DNA from: Rhodocyclaceae bacterium
Lineage (GTDB): Bacteria; Pseudomonadota; Gammaproteobacteria; Burkholderiales; Rhodocyclaceae
Direction of reading: 5' to 3'
Assembly: GCA_024709955.1 (NCBI GenBank)
Contig: JANJVS010000033.1
Span: 1 to 64,000, forward strand
DNA length: 64,000 bases
The position numbers and the translations under genes were made by a program. Below are positions 8,610 to 16,756 of this stretch, piece after piece (the stretch's first letter is position 1; each line of letters starts with the position of its first letter). The notes beneath the pieces were generated by a model. It was not told the origin of the DNA. It saw only the letters and a program-made list of their open reading frames with translations, and ran no database searches.

Positions 8610-8719
8610 GCGCGCCGAGCCATGGCACTTTCGCATAAGACGGCATCGCCCGCGCAAACAGCTGAATTCACGCAACACATTGTTTTTAAAATATATAAGT
8701 GAACAGTGAAATAAACATA

Positions 8720-8775
8720 TTGATTGCACAATCACAATGATTTGCCTTGTTCCAATCGAAATCGCCTGCAATAAT
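8720..8775 (+). promoter_or_regulatory. Candidate operator and sigma-70 promoter for the NapC-FCSD operon
   Basis: A perfect inverted repeat TGATTG-CA-CAATCA lies at 8721-8734 in an unusually AT-rich stretch. It is followed by TTGTTC (8747-8752), a 17-base spacer and AATAAT with an extended TGC (8767-8775). This would start transcription near 8782, leaving a leader of about 190 bases before the NapC gene. The inverted repeat does not have FNR spacing. The rest of the 496-bp gap (8477-8972) holds the FNR box and a small ORF. Confidence 0.45.
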
Positions 8776-8836
8776 GCGCGAAACAAAAACCGCGCCACGC
8801 GCAGGGAATAAACAGCCTGGAGGAGGCTCACGAGTA

Positions 8837-8980
8837 ATGCCACCGACATTGAGGAACCACCCGTCCCTGTCGGCAGTGATGCGACCTTCTTGCGGTATTC
8901 CTTTTCTGTTATCCGTGACCGCGCCATCCGGCGCGCCTACGCTTAATTTTGTCGATGAGGGAAACAAGAACGATGGCTGA
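8837..8980 (+). CDS. Possible small ORF overlapping the napC-like start
   Basis: A 47-codon frame that begins 10 bases after AGGAGG (8821-8826), a better ribosome site than that of the next gene, and ends at 8980, eight bases inside the NapC-like gene. It could be a leader cistron coupling translation to that gene. The peptide has no recognisable domain, so it may simply be a chance frame. Confidence 0.25.
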   Translation: MPPTLRNHPSLSAVMRPSCGIPFLLSVTAPSGAPTLNFVDEGNKNDG

Positions 8981-9632
8981 TCCGCAGAACCAGAACAATA
9001 CCGACACCCCAAAAGGCCAGGCCGATGCCCAGACCGGCATCCTCGGCCGCCTCAAGCAACCGCCGAAATGCTCGATGCTGCGCATGATCGTCGTCGGCGT
9101 GTTCGGCGGCATCTTCATCTGGGGCGGACTCAACATCGGCATGGAATACACCAACCGTTCCGAGTTCTGCATCTCCTGCCACGAGATGACCATTCCCTAC
9201 GAGGAACTCAAGAAGACCGTCCACTACAAGAACCGTAGCGGCGCCGCCGCGCAGTGCGCCGACTGCCACGTCGCCAGCAGCAAGACGCCCACCGACTACA
9301 TGTTCAAGTCCTTCCAGAAGCTGATGGCGGCGCGCGACGTCATCGGCCACATCAAGGGCACCGTCGACACGCCGGAGAAATTCGAGGCCTACCGGCTGAC
9401 CATGGCGCAGCGCGTCTGGGACCGCATGAAGGAGCGCGACTCGAAGGAGTGCCGCAACTGCCACGACTTCAAGTACATGGACCCCGACAAGCAGAAGGAC
9501 CGCTCCGTGGTCAAGCACGAGGGCGCCGTCGAGGACGGCAAGACCTGCATCGAATGCCACAAGGGCATCGCCCACAAGCCGGTGCATCACCTGCTTGAGG
9601 AGAACCAGTCCGCCGCGAAGACCGAAGGCTGA
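8973..9632 (+). CDS. NapC/NirT-family membrane tetraheme cytochrome c
   Basis: About 219 residues: a short Gln/Asn-rich cytoplasmic tail, one membrane anchor (MIVVGVFGGIFIWGGLNIG), then four CXXCH sites (CISCH, CADCH, CRNCH, CIECH). The layout SEFCISCHEM after the anchor is the NapC/NirT/CymA signature. Such proteins move electrons from quinol to periplasmic reductases, or in reverse from periplasmic donors to the quinone pool. It heads an operon with a DMSO-reductase-type heme protein and an FCSD pair, an uncommon setting. Start 8973 (MADPQNQ) is the favoured of three closely spaced ATGs. Confidence 0.85.
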   Translation: MADPQNQNNTDTPKGQADAQTGILGRLKQPPKCSMLRMIVVGVFGGIFIWGGLNIGMEYTNRSEFCISCHEMTIPYEELKKTVHYKNRSGAAAQCADCHVASSKTPTDYMFKSFQKLMAARDVIGHIKGTVDTPEKFEAYRLTMAQRVWDRMKERDSKECRNCHDFKYMDPDKQKDRSVVKHEGAVEDGKTCIECHKGIAHKPVHHLLEENQSAAKTEG

Positions 9633-9700
9633 GCGGGCCTGCCCGCCGCCATGGAACATCAACGCGTTTCATTTTTCCGCCGCAAATCAGGAGTTGATCG

Positions 9701-10606
9701 ATGAAGAAGATTGCTTTGGCTGTGATGGGTGTGTTCGTCGCTGGTGGCGCCTACGCCGGTGCTCCCGACTGGAGCAAGGTGACCGAACGCAAGGTCAAGC
9801 TGTTCTATCCGGGCCAGGCCGGCCTGGAATGGGTCATGAACAAGGCCGACCACTCGGCCGTGCCCGACATCGTCGAGAAGAAGCGCGCCTGCTCGAAGTG
9901 CCACGAGGGCGACGCCAACGAGATCGGCGACAAGATCGTCGCCGGCAAGCCGGTCGGCAGCTCGAAGAGCGTGCTGGAGCCGAAGCCGCCCGCGGGCAAG
10001 GTCGGCTGGATTCCCGCCACCTTCAAGGCCGCCCATGACGGTGAGAAGATCTACTTCCGCTTCGAATGGGTGCCGCCGAAGAACGGCGACGTCAAGATGG
10101 ACAAGAAGAACGAGGTCAAGCTGACCATGATGTTCGACGGCGGCGGCACGGTCGAGCAGGCCGATCTCAACGGCTGCTGGGGTACCTGCCACAACGACCT
10201 GCGCTCGATGAAGGACGGCAAGGACGACAAGAAGACCAAGTACATCAAGGGCGCCAGCCTCGACGGCGGCAAGTTCATGGACCTGATGCAGTTCCGCAGC
10301 GGCAAGGGCGAGAAGCCGGTGGACGGCTACATCACCGACAAGCGCTACATGGAAGGCGGCAAGGGCCTGGTCAAGGCCGAGGGCGTCAAGGAAGGCAACA
10401 AGTGGGTCGTCACCTTCGAGCGCACGCTGGCCGGCGGCGGCAAGGGCGACCACGCGATCACGCCCGACAAGGTCTACAGCTTCGGCTTCGCCATCCACGA
10501 GGACTACACCGAGGCGCGCTACCACTACGTGTCGCTCAACTACCAGTTCGGTCTCGATAAGACGGTCGAGGGCGTGAAGTACTACTACAACGTCACCAAG
10601 CAGTAA
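9701..10606 (+). CDS. Ethylbenzene dehydrogenase-like periplasmic heme-binding protein with c-type site
   Basis: A 301-residue exported protein (signal MKKIALAVMGVFVAGGAYAG) with one CXXCH (CSKCH), a second spaced motif CWGTCH (CX3CH), and a beta-rich C-terminal half (YSFGFAIHEDYTEARYHYVS). The latter resembles the heme-binding gamma-subunit fold of ethylbenzene dehydrogenase and other type II DMSO reductases (pfam EB_dh). No molybdopterin subunit is encoded here, so it is more likely a stand-alone electron carrier between the NapC-like protein and FCSD or an unknown partner. AGGAG precedes the start. Confidence 0.7.
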   Translation: MKKIALAVMGVFVAGGAYAGAPDWSKVTERKVKLFYPGQAGLEWVMNKADHSAVPDIVEKKRACSKCHEGDANEIGDKIVAGKPVGSSKSVLEPKPPAGKVGWIPATFKAAHDGEKIYFRFEWVPPKNGDVKMDKKNEVKLTMMFDGGGTVEQADLNGCWGTCHNDLRSMKDGKDDKKTKYIKGASLDGGKFMDLMQFRSGKGEKPVDGYITDKRYMEGGKGLVKAEGVKEGNKWVVTFERTLAGGGKGDHAITPDKVYSFGFAIHEDYTEARYHYVSLNYQFGLDKTVEGVKYYYNVTKQ

Positions 10607-10654
10607 TCAGGGGATGCAGCACCGGCTTTTGTTCAACAACAGGAGGAGACAACG

Positions 10655-11233
10655 ATGAAGCACAGATGGAGTGGATGGGCCCTGGTCGCAGGCACCCTGG
10701 CATTCTCGGCCACGGCGTCCGCCGCGCCGCCGACGGCCGAAATGCTTTCCAACGCCTGCGCCGGCTGTCACGGCACCAACGGCGGCAGCGCCGGCCCGAG
10801 CATGCCCAGCCTGGCCAGCCAGTCGAAGACGGCGATCGTCGACGCCATGAAGAAGTTCAAGAGCGGCGAGCGTCCCTCGACCATCATGGGCCGCCTCGCC
10901 AAGGGCTACAGCGACGCCGACTTCGAGGCGATGGGCAACTTCTTCTCCAAGCAGAAGTTCCACGCCACCAGCCAGGTCGTCGACAAGACCAAGGCCGCCA
11001 AGGGCGCCGAACTGCAGGAAGCCAACTGCTCGCGCTGCCACCTGGACGACGGCAAGGACGGCAAGGACGACACGCCGGTGATGGCCAGCCAGTGGCTGCC
11101 CTATCTGCAGATGCAGATGGAGCTCTACCAGTCCGGCAAGCGCAAGATGCCCGAGAAGATGGCCGAGAAGGTCAAGCCGCTGTCCAGGGAAGACCTGGAA
11201 GCGCTGCTCCATTTCTACGCCAGCGTCAAATAA
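10655..11233 (+). CDS. fccA: Diheme cytochrome c, FCSD partner, copy 1
   Basis: A 192-residue exported cytochrome with CAGCH and CSRCH and the conserved GERPSTIMGRLAKGYSD stretch between them, matching the paralogue at 7871-8476. It lies between the EB_dh-like gene and the flavoprotein, with an AGGAGG ribosome site, so it is co-transcribed. Role inferred: the electron-accepting cytochrome subunit of the downstream flavoprotein. Confidence 0.82.
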   Translation: MKHRWSGWALVAGTLAFSATASAAPPTAEMLSNACAGCHGTNGGSAGPSMPSLASQSKTAIVDAMKKFKSGERPSTIMGRLAKGYSDADFEAMGNFFSKQKFHATSQVVDKTKAAKGAELQEANCSRCHLDDGKDGKDDTPVMASQWLPYLQMQMELYQSGKRKMPEKMAEKVKPLSREDLEALLHFYASVK

Positions 11234-11248
11234 GGGGGGAACGAAAAC

Positions 11249-12547
11249 ATGACATTGGATCGCAGAAACTTCATCAAGCTGTTGGGCGGCGCATCGAGCC
11301 TGGCCCTCGCCGGTTGCGCCAGCCAGGGCGGCCCGGCGGTGAGCGCCGGCTCCGCCAACGAGATCATGGCCAAGACCGGCCGTCGCGTCGTGGTGATCGG
11401 CGGCGGCTACGGCGGCACCATCGCCGCCAAGTACATCCGCATGATGGACAAGAGCATCGAGGTGGTGCTGATCGAGCGTAACGATCATTTCGTTTCCTGC
11501 CCGTTCTCCAACCTCTACCTGGGCGGCATCCTCAAGGACCTGTCGCCGCTGACCATCAAGTACGACAAGCTGGCCGCCAACCACGGCATCAAGGTGCTGC
11601 AGGCCGAGGTCACCGCCATCGACGCCGCCGCGCACACCGTGGTGACCTCGAAGGGCACGCTCAAGTACGACCGCCTGGTGGTCTCCCCCGGCGTCGACTT
11701 CCGCCGCGAGGAAGTCAAGGGCTACGACAAGGCCGCCGAGGAAATCATGCCGCACGCCTGGAAGGCCGGTCCGCAGACCGTGCTGCTGCGCAAGCAGCTC
11801 GAGGCGATGAAGGATGGCGGCACCGTCGTGATGTCCGCGCCGCTCGCGCCCTTCCGCTGCCCGCCCGGCCCCTACGAGCGCGCCAGCATGATCGCCTACT
11901 ACCTCAAGCAGCACAAGCCGAAGTCCAAGCTGATCCTGCTCGACGCCAACCCCTCGATCGTCTCCAAGGGTCCGTTGTTCACCAAGGGCTGGAAAAAGCA
12001 CTACGACGGCATGATCGAATATCGCGGCGCCAAGAAGGTCACCGAGGTGGACGTCAAGAACAAGACCGTCATCATCGAGGGCATCGAGGACGTCAAGGGC
12101 GACGTGGTCAACCTGATCCCGCCCCAGCGCGCCGGCGACATCGCCGTCGCCGCCGGCCTGGTGGGCGACGACAAGCGCTGGTGCCCGGTGAATGCCGACA
12201 CCTTCGAGTCCACCAAGCACAAGGACATCCATGTCATCGGCGACGCCTCGATCGCCGGCGCCATGCCGAAGTCCGGCTACTCGGCCAACTCGGAAGCCAA
12301 AGTCTGCGCCACCAACATCGTCAATGCGCTGAACGGCAAGGAGATCGTCGGCCTTTCCGGCATCAACACCTGCTACAGCTACATCACCGACAAGGAAGCG
12401 ATCAGCGTGGCGGCGGTGTATGCGGTCAAGGACGGCAAGATCATCGCCGTGCCGAACTCGGGCGGCGTCTCGCCGGACCTGAACGAGGCCGAGGCGATCT
12501 ACGCCAAGAGCTGGCTCAACAACATCCTCACCGAGATGTCGAGCTGA
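11249..12547 (+). CDS. fccB: Flavocytochrome c sulfide dehydrogenase flavoprotein subunit, copy 1
   Basis: A 432-residue paralogue of the gene at 6559-7860. It has the Tat signal DRRNFIKLLGG, the FAD fold VVVIGGGYGGTIAA, HFVSCPFSNLYLGG with the presumed FAD-linking Cys, CPPGPYERAS, and NTCYSYITDKEA. It starts 15 bp after the cytochrome stop with GGGGGGA upstream. The protein is last in the four-gene operon and followed by a strong terminator. It differs from copy 2 in the loop after the FAD Cys (YLGGILKDL against HFIGKRDIG), so substrate or partner may differ. Confidence 0.85.
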   Translation: MTLDRRNFIKLLGGASSLALAGCASQGGPAVSAGSANEIMAKTGRRVVVIGGGYGGTIAAKYIRMMDKSIEVVLIERNDHFVSCPFSNLYLGGILKDLSPLTIKYDKLAANHGIKVLQAEVTAIDAAAHTVVTSKGTLKYDRLVVSPGVDFRREEVKGYDKAAEEIMPHAWKAGPQTVLLRKQLEAMKDGGTVVMSAPLAPFRCPPGPYERASMIAYYLKQHKPKSKLILLDANPSIVSKGPLFTKGWKKHYDGMIEYRGAKKVTEVDVKNKTVIIEGIEDVKGDVVNLIPPQRAGDIAVAAGLVGDDKRWCPVNADTFESTKHKDIHVIGDASIAGAMPKSGYSANSEAKVCATNIVNALNGKEIVGLSGINTCYSYITDKEAISVAAVYAVKDGKIIAVPNSGGVSPDLNEAEAIYAKSWLNNILTEMSS

Positions 12548-12565
12548 GCGGCAACGCGACAGCAA

Positions 12566-12599
12566 AAACAAACCCCGCCGCGGCGGGGTTTGTTTTTTT
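12566..12599 (+). terminator. Intrinsic terminator after fccB1
   Basis: A perfect palindrome with arms CAAACCCCGCCG / CGGCGGGGTTTG (12569-12592) runs into seven T residues. It closes the NapC-to-FccB operon and, with the A run on its left side, may also stop the convergent strand. Confidence 0.9.
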
Positions 12600-12611
12600 G
12601 GATGCCCGCGA

Positions 12612-12635
12612 AAAAGTCGGCGCTGGCGGGACGGT
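12612..12635 (+). repeat. Solo repeat core
   Basis: A consensus copy of the 24-bp repeat between the fccB1 terminator and the stop of the convergent c4 cytochrome gene, eight bases from that stop. Confidence 0.85.
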
Positions 12636-12643
12636 GCGCCCGG

Positions 12644-13264
12644 CTATTGCAGACCGCCGATATAGACCGACACCGCCCTGGTCTCCAGCTCGGTGAGCTT
12701 GGAGGCGATCGAGTGCATGATCGCGTTGTCGTTGGTGCGCTCGCGCTTGTTGAATTCCTTCAGCTGGGTCTCGACGTAGGCGGGATGCTGGCCGGCCAGG
12801 CGCGGCAGCTGTTCCGTGCCATAGCCCTTGGGGCCGTGGCAGGAAGCGCAGGCCGCCACGCCGGAATAGCTGTTGCCGCGATGGAAGATGAACTTGCCGA
12901 CCGCCGCGAGATCGGCGTCCCCCGGCTGGCGCGCGCCCGCCTTCTTGCTGGCGAAGAATGCGGCGAGGGCCGCGATGTCGTCGTCCTGCAGATCCTTGGC
13001 CATGTCGCTCATGGTGTCGCTCTTGCGGCGGCCATCGCGGAAATCCTTGAGCTGCTTCTGCAGGTAGTCCGGATGCTGGGCCGCCAGGCGCGGATAGACG
13101 GCGCTGGCGCTTTCGCCTTCCGGACCATGGCATAGCGCGCAGCGGCCGGTGATGATCTCCTGCACGTGCTTGGGCAGCGGCGCCGGCTTGGCGGATTGGG
13201 CCATCGCCGCGGCGGACACGCCGGCCAGCAACACGGCCAGGGAAAGCTTGAACATTCTGCGCAT
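12644..13264 (-). CDS. Cytochrome c4-like diheme cytochrome
   Basis: A 206-residue periplasmic protein with a signal peptide and two class I cytochrome domains in tandem (CALCH about residue 42, CASCH about residue 140). Each is followed by a PRLAxQHPxY segment, the hallmark of the c4 family. Cytochrome c4 carries electrons from bc1 to terminal oxidases or NO reductase. It is read after coaBC and dut on the same strand, with its own GGAGA ribosome site. Confidence 0.85.
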   Translation of the reverse strand: MRRMFKLSLAVLLAGVSAAAMAQSAKPAPLPKHVQEIITGRCALCHGPEGESASAVYPRLAAQHPDYLQKQLKDFRDGRRKSDTMSDMAKDLQDDDIAALAAFFASKKAGARQPGDADLAAVGKFIFHRGNSYSGVAACASCHGPKGYGTEQLPRLAGQHPAYVETQLKEFNKRERTNDNAIMHSIASKLTELETRAVSVYIGGLQ

Positions 13265-13285
13265 GATGATTCTCCTTCGAAAAAT

Positions 13286-13747
13286 TCAGCCCTTGCCGGT
13301 GCTGCCGAAGCCGCCGTCGCCGCGCTGGCTTTCCGCGAATTGCTCGACCACGTTGAAGGCGACCTGCAGCACGGGCACCACGACGAGCTGGGCGATGCGG
13401 TCGAGCGGATTGAGCAGGAACACCTCGTGGCCGCGGTTCCACAGCGAGACGAAGATCTCGCCCTGATAGTCGGAATCGATCAGCCCGACCAGGTTGCCGA
13501 GCACGATGCCGTGCTTGTGGCCGAGACCGGAGCGCGGCAGGATCATCGCCGCCATGCCCGGGTCGGCCAGGTGCAGGGCGATGCCGGCCGGCACCAGCAT
13601 GGTTTCGCCGGGATGCAGGCGCACCGGCGCCTCGATGCAGGCGCGCAGGTCCATGCCGGCGGCGCCGGGGGTGGCATAGTGGGGAGCGCACTCGCCGTCG
13701 CCGTTCCTCAGGCGCGGATCAAGGATGCGCACGTCGATCTTGTACAT
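13286..13747 (-). CDS. dut: dUTP diphosphatase
   Basis: A 153-residue trimeric dUTPase with all five motifs visible: [41 protein letters not shown] and the C-terminal [10 protein letters not shown]. It hydrolyses dUTP to dUMP, keeping uracil out of DNA and feeding thymidylate synthesis. The start lies three bases after the coaBC stop, so the two form an operon, the usual proteobacterial pairing. Confidence 0.96.
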   Translation of the reverse strand: MYKIDVRILDPRLRNGDGECAPHYATPGAAGMDLRACIEAPVRLHPGETMLVPAGIALHLADPGMAAMILPRSGLGHKHGIVLGNLVGLIDSDYQGEIFVSLWNRGHEVFLLNPLDRIAQLVVVPVLQVAFNVVEQFAESQRGDGGFGSTGKG

Positions 13748-13750
13748 GGC

Positions 13751-14947
13751 TTAACTCCGGTTCATGTCCGCGATGTGGCGCACGATGGCGCGCGCCAGCG
13801 TCAGCTTGTCGCCCGGCGGCAGCGGATGCGCGCCGGCGGCGTCGAACAGCGTCACGCGGTTGGTGTCGCCGCCCATGCCGTCTTGCACCAGATTGCCCAC
13901 CACCAGCGGCAGCTTCTTCGCGCGGCGCTTGTCTTCGGCGTAGGCCGCGAGGTCGCGGCTCTCGGCGGCGAAGCCGACACAGAACGGCGCGTCGGGCCGC
14001 GCCGCCACTTCGGCGAGGATGTCCGGATTGGGCACGAGCTCCAGCGTCAGCCGGCCGTCGGGCAACTCGCTCTTCTTGATCTTGTGCGCCGCCGGCGCGG
14101 CGGGGCGGAAGTCGGCCACCGCCGCGACGGCGATGAAGATGTCGGTGCGCGGCAAGGCGGCGAGCACTGCCGCGCGCATGTCCAGCGCCCCCTCGACGTC
14201 GATGCGCGCGACACCGTTCGGCGTTGCCAGGGCAACGGGACCGGCGACCAGGGTCACATCCGCGCCCGCTTCGGCGCAGGCGCGCGCGAGGGCGAAGCCC
14301 ATCTTGCCCGAACTGATATTGGTCAGCCCGCGCACCGGGTCGAGGGCTTCGTAGGTCGGCCCCGCAGTCAGCAGCACCCGCTTGCCCGCGAGCAGCCTGG
14401 GCGCGAAGAAGGCAGCGAGCGAGGCGAAGATTTCTCCGGCCTCCAGCATGCGCCCTTCCCCCACCTCGCCGCAGGCCTGCGCGCCGCTGGCCGGACCGAG
14501 GATTTCCACGCCGTCGTCGCGCAGCTGGACGACATTGCGCCGCGTCGCCGCGTTCTCCCACATCTGGCGGTTCATCGCCGGGGCGACCAGCAGCGGGCAA
14601 GCACGGGCCAGGCAGAGGGTGGCCAGCAGGTCGTCGGCGAGGCCATGGGCGAGCTTGGCGATGAAATCCGCCGTCGCCGGCGCCACCACCACCGCGTCGG
14701 CGCCGCGCGTGAGATCGATGTGCGCCATGCCGTTGGCCTGGGAGGCATCCCACAGCGAGGCATGCACCGGCCGGCCGGTGAGCGCCTGGAATGTCACCGG
14801 GGCGACGAAGCGCGCGCCCGCCTCGGTCAGCACGACATCGACGCAGGCGCCCGCCTTGACCAGCAGGCGCGCGAGCTCGCAGGCCTTGTAGGCCGCGACG
14901 CCGCCGCTGACGCCCAGCACGATGCGCTTGTCCTGCAGTTCGCTCAT
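13751..14947 (-). CDS. coaBC: Bifunctional phosphopantothenoylcysteine decarboxylase/synthase
   Basis: A 398-residue Dfp protein. The N-terminal CoaC flavoprotein half (LGVSGGVAAYKACELARLL, then APAMNRQMW) decarboxylates phosphopantothenoylcysteine. The C-terminal CoaB half, with LLTAGPTYEALDPVRGLTN, makes it from phosphopantothenate and cysteine. Both act in coenzyme A synthesis. It is divergent from radC, sharing a 49-bp spacer with a TAGAAT -10-like element for radC. Confidence 0.95.
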   Translation of the reverse strand: MSELQDKRIVLGVSGGVAAYKACELARLLVKAGACVDVVLTEAGARFVAPVTFQALTGRPVHASLWDASQANGMAHIDLTRGADAVVVAPATADFIAKLAHGLADDLLATLCLARACPLLVAPAMNRQMWENAATRRNVVQLRDDGVEILGPASGAQACGEVGEGRMLEAGEIFASLAAFFAPRLLAGKRVLLTAGPTYEALDPVRGLTNISSGKMGFALARACAEAGADVTLVAGPVALATPNGVARIDVEGALDMRAAVLAALPRTDIFIAVAAVADFRPAAPAAHKIKKSELPDGRLTLELVPNPDILAEVAARPDAPFCVGFAAESRDLAAYAEDKRRAKKLPLVVGNLVQDGMGGDTNRVTLFDAAGAHPLPPGDKLTLARAIVRHIADMNRS

Positions 14948-14996
14948 GACATATAGAATAGGGCCGTCCCTGTGGAATTGGCGGAGATTCTAACCC

Positions 14997-15677
14997 ATGG
15001 CCATCACCGACTGGCCCGACGACCAGCGCCCGCGCGAGCGGCTTCTCGCCCTCGGCCCGGCGGCGCTCGCCGACGCCGAACTGCTGGCGATCTTCCTGCG
15101 CGTCGGCGTCAAGGGCCAAAGCGCGGTGGATTTGGCGCGCGCCCTGCTGGCCCATTTCGACCACAGTATCGCGCGCCTCGCGGCGGCGACGCCCCAGGAG
15201 CTGACGCGGGTCAATGGCATCGGCCCGGCCAAGGCCGCCCAGCTCGCCGCCACGCTGGAACTCGCCCGGCGCGGTCTGCGCGAGGGGCTGCGCGAGCGTG
15301 CGAGCTTCGGCACTCCCGGCGCGGTGCGCGACTGGCTGCGCCTCAGGCTCGCCGGCCTGCCCCATGAAGTCTTCATCGCTCTCTGGCTCGACGCCCAGAA
15401 TCGCCTGATCGCCGAGGAGGAGCTGTTCCGCGGCACCCTGACCCAGACCAGCGTATACCCGCGCGAAGTGGTCAAGCATGCCCTCGCCCACAACGCCGCC
15501 GCCGTGATCCTCGCCCACAACCACCCATCCGGCCTGGCCGAGCCCTCGCATGCCGACACCCTCCTGACCCAGGCCCTCAAGCAGGCGCTGGCGCTCGTCG
15601 AAGTACGCCTGCTCGACCACTTCATCGTCGCCGGCAATGCCCCGCCGCTGTCCTTCGCCGAGCGGGGCATCCTCTGA
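14997..15677 (+). CDS. radC: RadC/MPN-family DNA repair-associated protein
   Basis: A 226-residue RadC protein with an N-terminal helix-hairpin-helix-like part ([16 protein letters not shown]) and a C-terminal JAMM/MPN domain with [11 protein letters not shown] and the downstream Asp. The fold is that of a metalloprotease; the biochemical role of RadC is unsettled. Its position divergent from coaBC is common in Proteobacteria. The ATG at 14997 follows GCGGAG. Confidence 0.93.
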   Translation: MAITDWPDDQRPRERLLALGPAALADAELLAIFLRVGVKGQSAVDLARALLAHFDHSIARLAAATPQELTRVNGIGPAKAAQLAATLELARRGLREGLRERASFGTPGAVRDWLRLRLAGLPHEVFIALWLDAQNRLIAEEELFRGTLTQTSVYPREVVKHALAHNAAAVILAHNHPSGLAEPSHADTLLTQALKQALALVEVRLLDHFIVAGNAPPLSFAERGIL

Positions 15678-15729
15678 GCGGAGCGGGGCGCCGGTTATAA
15701 TCGCGCCCCTTTCAATCCTGCCTTCCACC

Positions 15730-16107
15730 ATGAACCGGCGTTCAGAAGACCAGCGCAAATTCACGCGCTACCCCATGCAGTGGAAGATCGCCATCGTCTT
15801 CGACGGAGAGGAACACCGCCCGACCTTCCACGGCGTCACCAATGAAATCAGCCAGGAAGGCCTCTCGCTGCTGACCGACTACAATCTGTTCACCGAGGAT
15901 CCGGTCACCCTGCTGCTGGCCATCCCCCCGAAGAACTCCGCCCAGCGCAACAAAATCGTGGAGATTCGCGCCCGCATGATTTACACGGTGCATTCGGCCG
16001 GGCACGACCGCTTCCGCATCGGGGTACACTTCGAGCGCTTCAAGGGCAGCGGGCGCAAGTTGCTCGAAACCAACCTCAAGGAGCGCGCCATCGTGGTGAC
16101 CTCCTGA
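15730..16107 (+). CDS. PilZ domain protein
   Basis: A 125-residue single-domain protein with NRRSEDQRKFTRYPMQW, which includes an R-x4-R-like cyclic di-GMP-binding start, and the later NEISQEGLSL matching the D/NxSxxG part. It may be a c-di-GMP effector, although RKFTRY is not a strict RxxxR. TATAAT at 15696-15701 gives a -10 about 29 bp upstream, so the gene probably has its own promoter despite lying close behind radC. Confidence 0.75.
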   Translation: MNRRSEDQRKFTRYPMQWKIAIVFDGEEHRPTFHGVTNEISQEGLSLLTDYNLFTEDPVTLLLAIPPKNSAQRNKIVEIRARMIYTVHSAGHDRFRIGVHFERFKGSGRKLLETNLKERAIVVTS

Positions 16108-16136
16108 CGGCGCCCCGAAAAAACCAGTAAAAACGC

Positions 16137-16166
16137 TTGCTTGCAGCCCATTTACTCGGGTAGAAT
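16137..16166 (+). promoter_or_regulatory. Sigma-70 promoter for rpmB-rpmG
   Basis: TTGCTT (16137-16142), an 18-base spacer and TAGAAT (16161-16166), about 95 bp before rpmB. The remaining leader shows no clear ribosomal-protein binding fold. Confidence 0.6.
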
Positions 16167-16259
16167 GCGCGGCTTTTAGTTCCGGCCAAAGCCAGCTTCC
16201 GCAGGCATTAGCCCTTCTCAGACATAACGTTTTCCGTAACGGATCAACTGGAGTTCACC

Positions 16260-16496
16260 ATGTCCCGCGTCTGCCAAGTGACGGGCAAGGCCCCGATGGT
16301 CGGGAACCACGTTTCCCACGCCAACAACAAGACCAAGCGTCGCTATCTGCCCAACCTGCATTCCCGCAAGTTCTGGGTCGAAACCGAAAACCGCTGGGTG
16401 CGCCTGCGCGTTTCCAACGCCGGCCTGCGCACCATCGACAAGAAAGGCATCGACGTCGTTCTCGCCGAATTGCGCGAACGCGGCGAAGCCGTTTAA
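16260..16496 (+). CDS. rpmB: 50S ribosomal protein L28
   Basis: A 78-residue L28 with the usual start [12 protein letters not shown] and the [12 protein letters not shown] motif. It lies 17 bp before rpmG, the standard rpmBG operon, with its own promoter. Confidence 0.98.
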   Translation: MSRVCQVTGKAPMVGNHVSHANNKTKRRYLPNLHSRKFWVETENRWVRLRVSNAGLRTIDKKGIDVVLAELRERGEAV

Positions 16497-16513
16497 CCTG
16501 GAGATAAGCAATC

Positions 16514-16684
16514 ATGGCAGCCAAAGGCGGACGTGAAAAGATCAAGCTCGAATCCACCGCGGGTACCGGGCACTTCTACACCACCAGCAAAAACAAGCGC
16601 ACCACGCCCGAGAAGCTGGAATTCATGAAGTACGACCCGAAGGCACGCAAGCACGTGCTGTACAAGGAAATCAAGCTCAAGTAA
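16514..16684 (+). CDS. rpmG: 50S ribosomal protein L33
   Basis: A 56-residue L33 ([19 protein letters not shown] at the N-terminus, [16 protein letters not shown] near the end). It lacks the zinc-binding Cys pairs, so it is the C-minus form typical of many Proteobacteria. ATG 16514 follows GGAG. Followed by a terminator. Confidence 0.97.
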   Translation: MAAKGGREKIKLESTAGTGHFYTTSKNKRTTPEKLEFMKYDPKARKHVLYKEIKLK

Positions 16685-16721
16685 CCCCGTTTCTTCTCGG
16701 ACCGCGACGAGGAAACGCAAG

Positions 16722-16756
16722 ATGCCAGCACGCCAACGCCTGCTGGCATTTTTTTT
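16722..16756 (+). terminator. Intrinsic terminator after rpmG
   Basis: A perfect 8-bp stem TGCCAGCA / TGCTGGCA (16723-16730 and 16741-16748) with a ten-base loop is followed by eight T residues. It overlaps the first codons of the longest frame of the kinase gene that follows. Confidence 0.88.

Noticed and set aside
8720-8734. TGATTG-CA-CAATCA considered as an FNR box
   Set aside because: Perfect dyad but the half-site distance is wrong for FNR; kept only as an unassigned operator.
8577-8927. 116-codon minus-strand frame in the FCSD control region
   Set aside because: Covers the FNR box and AT-rich promoter area, has no ribosome site and no domain.
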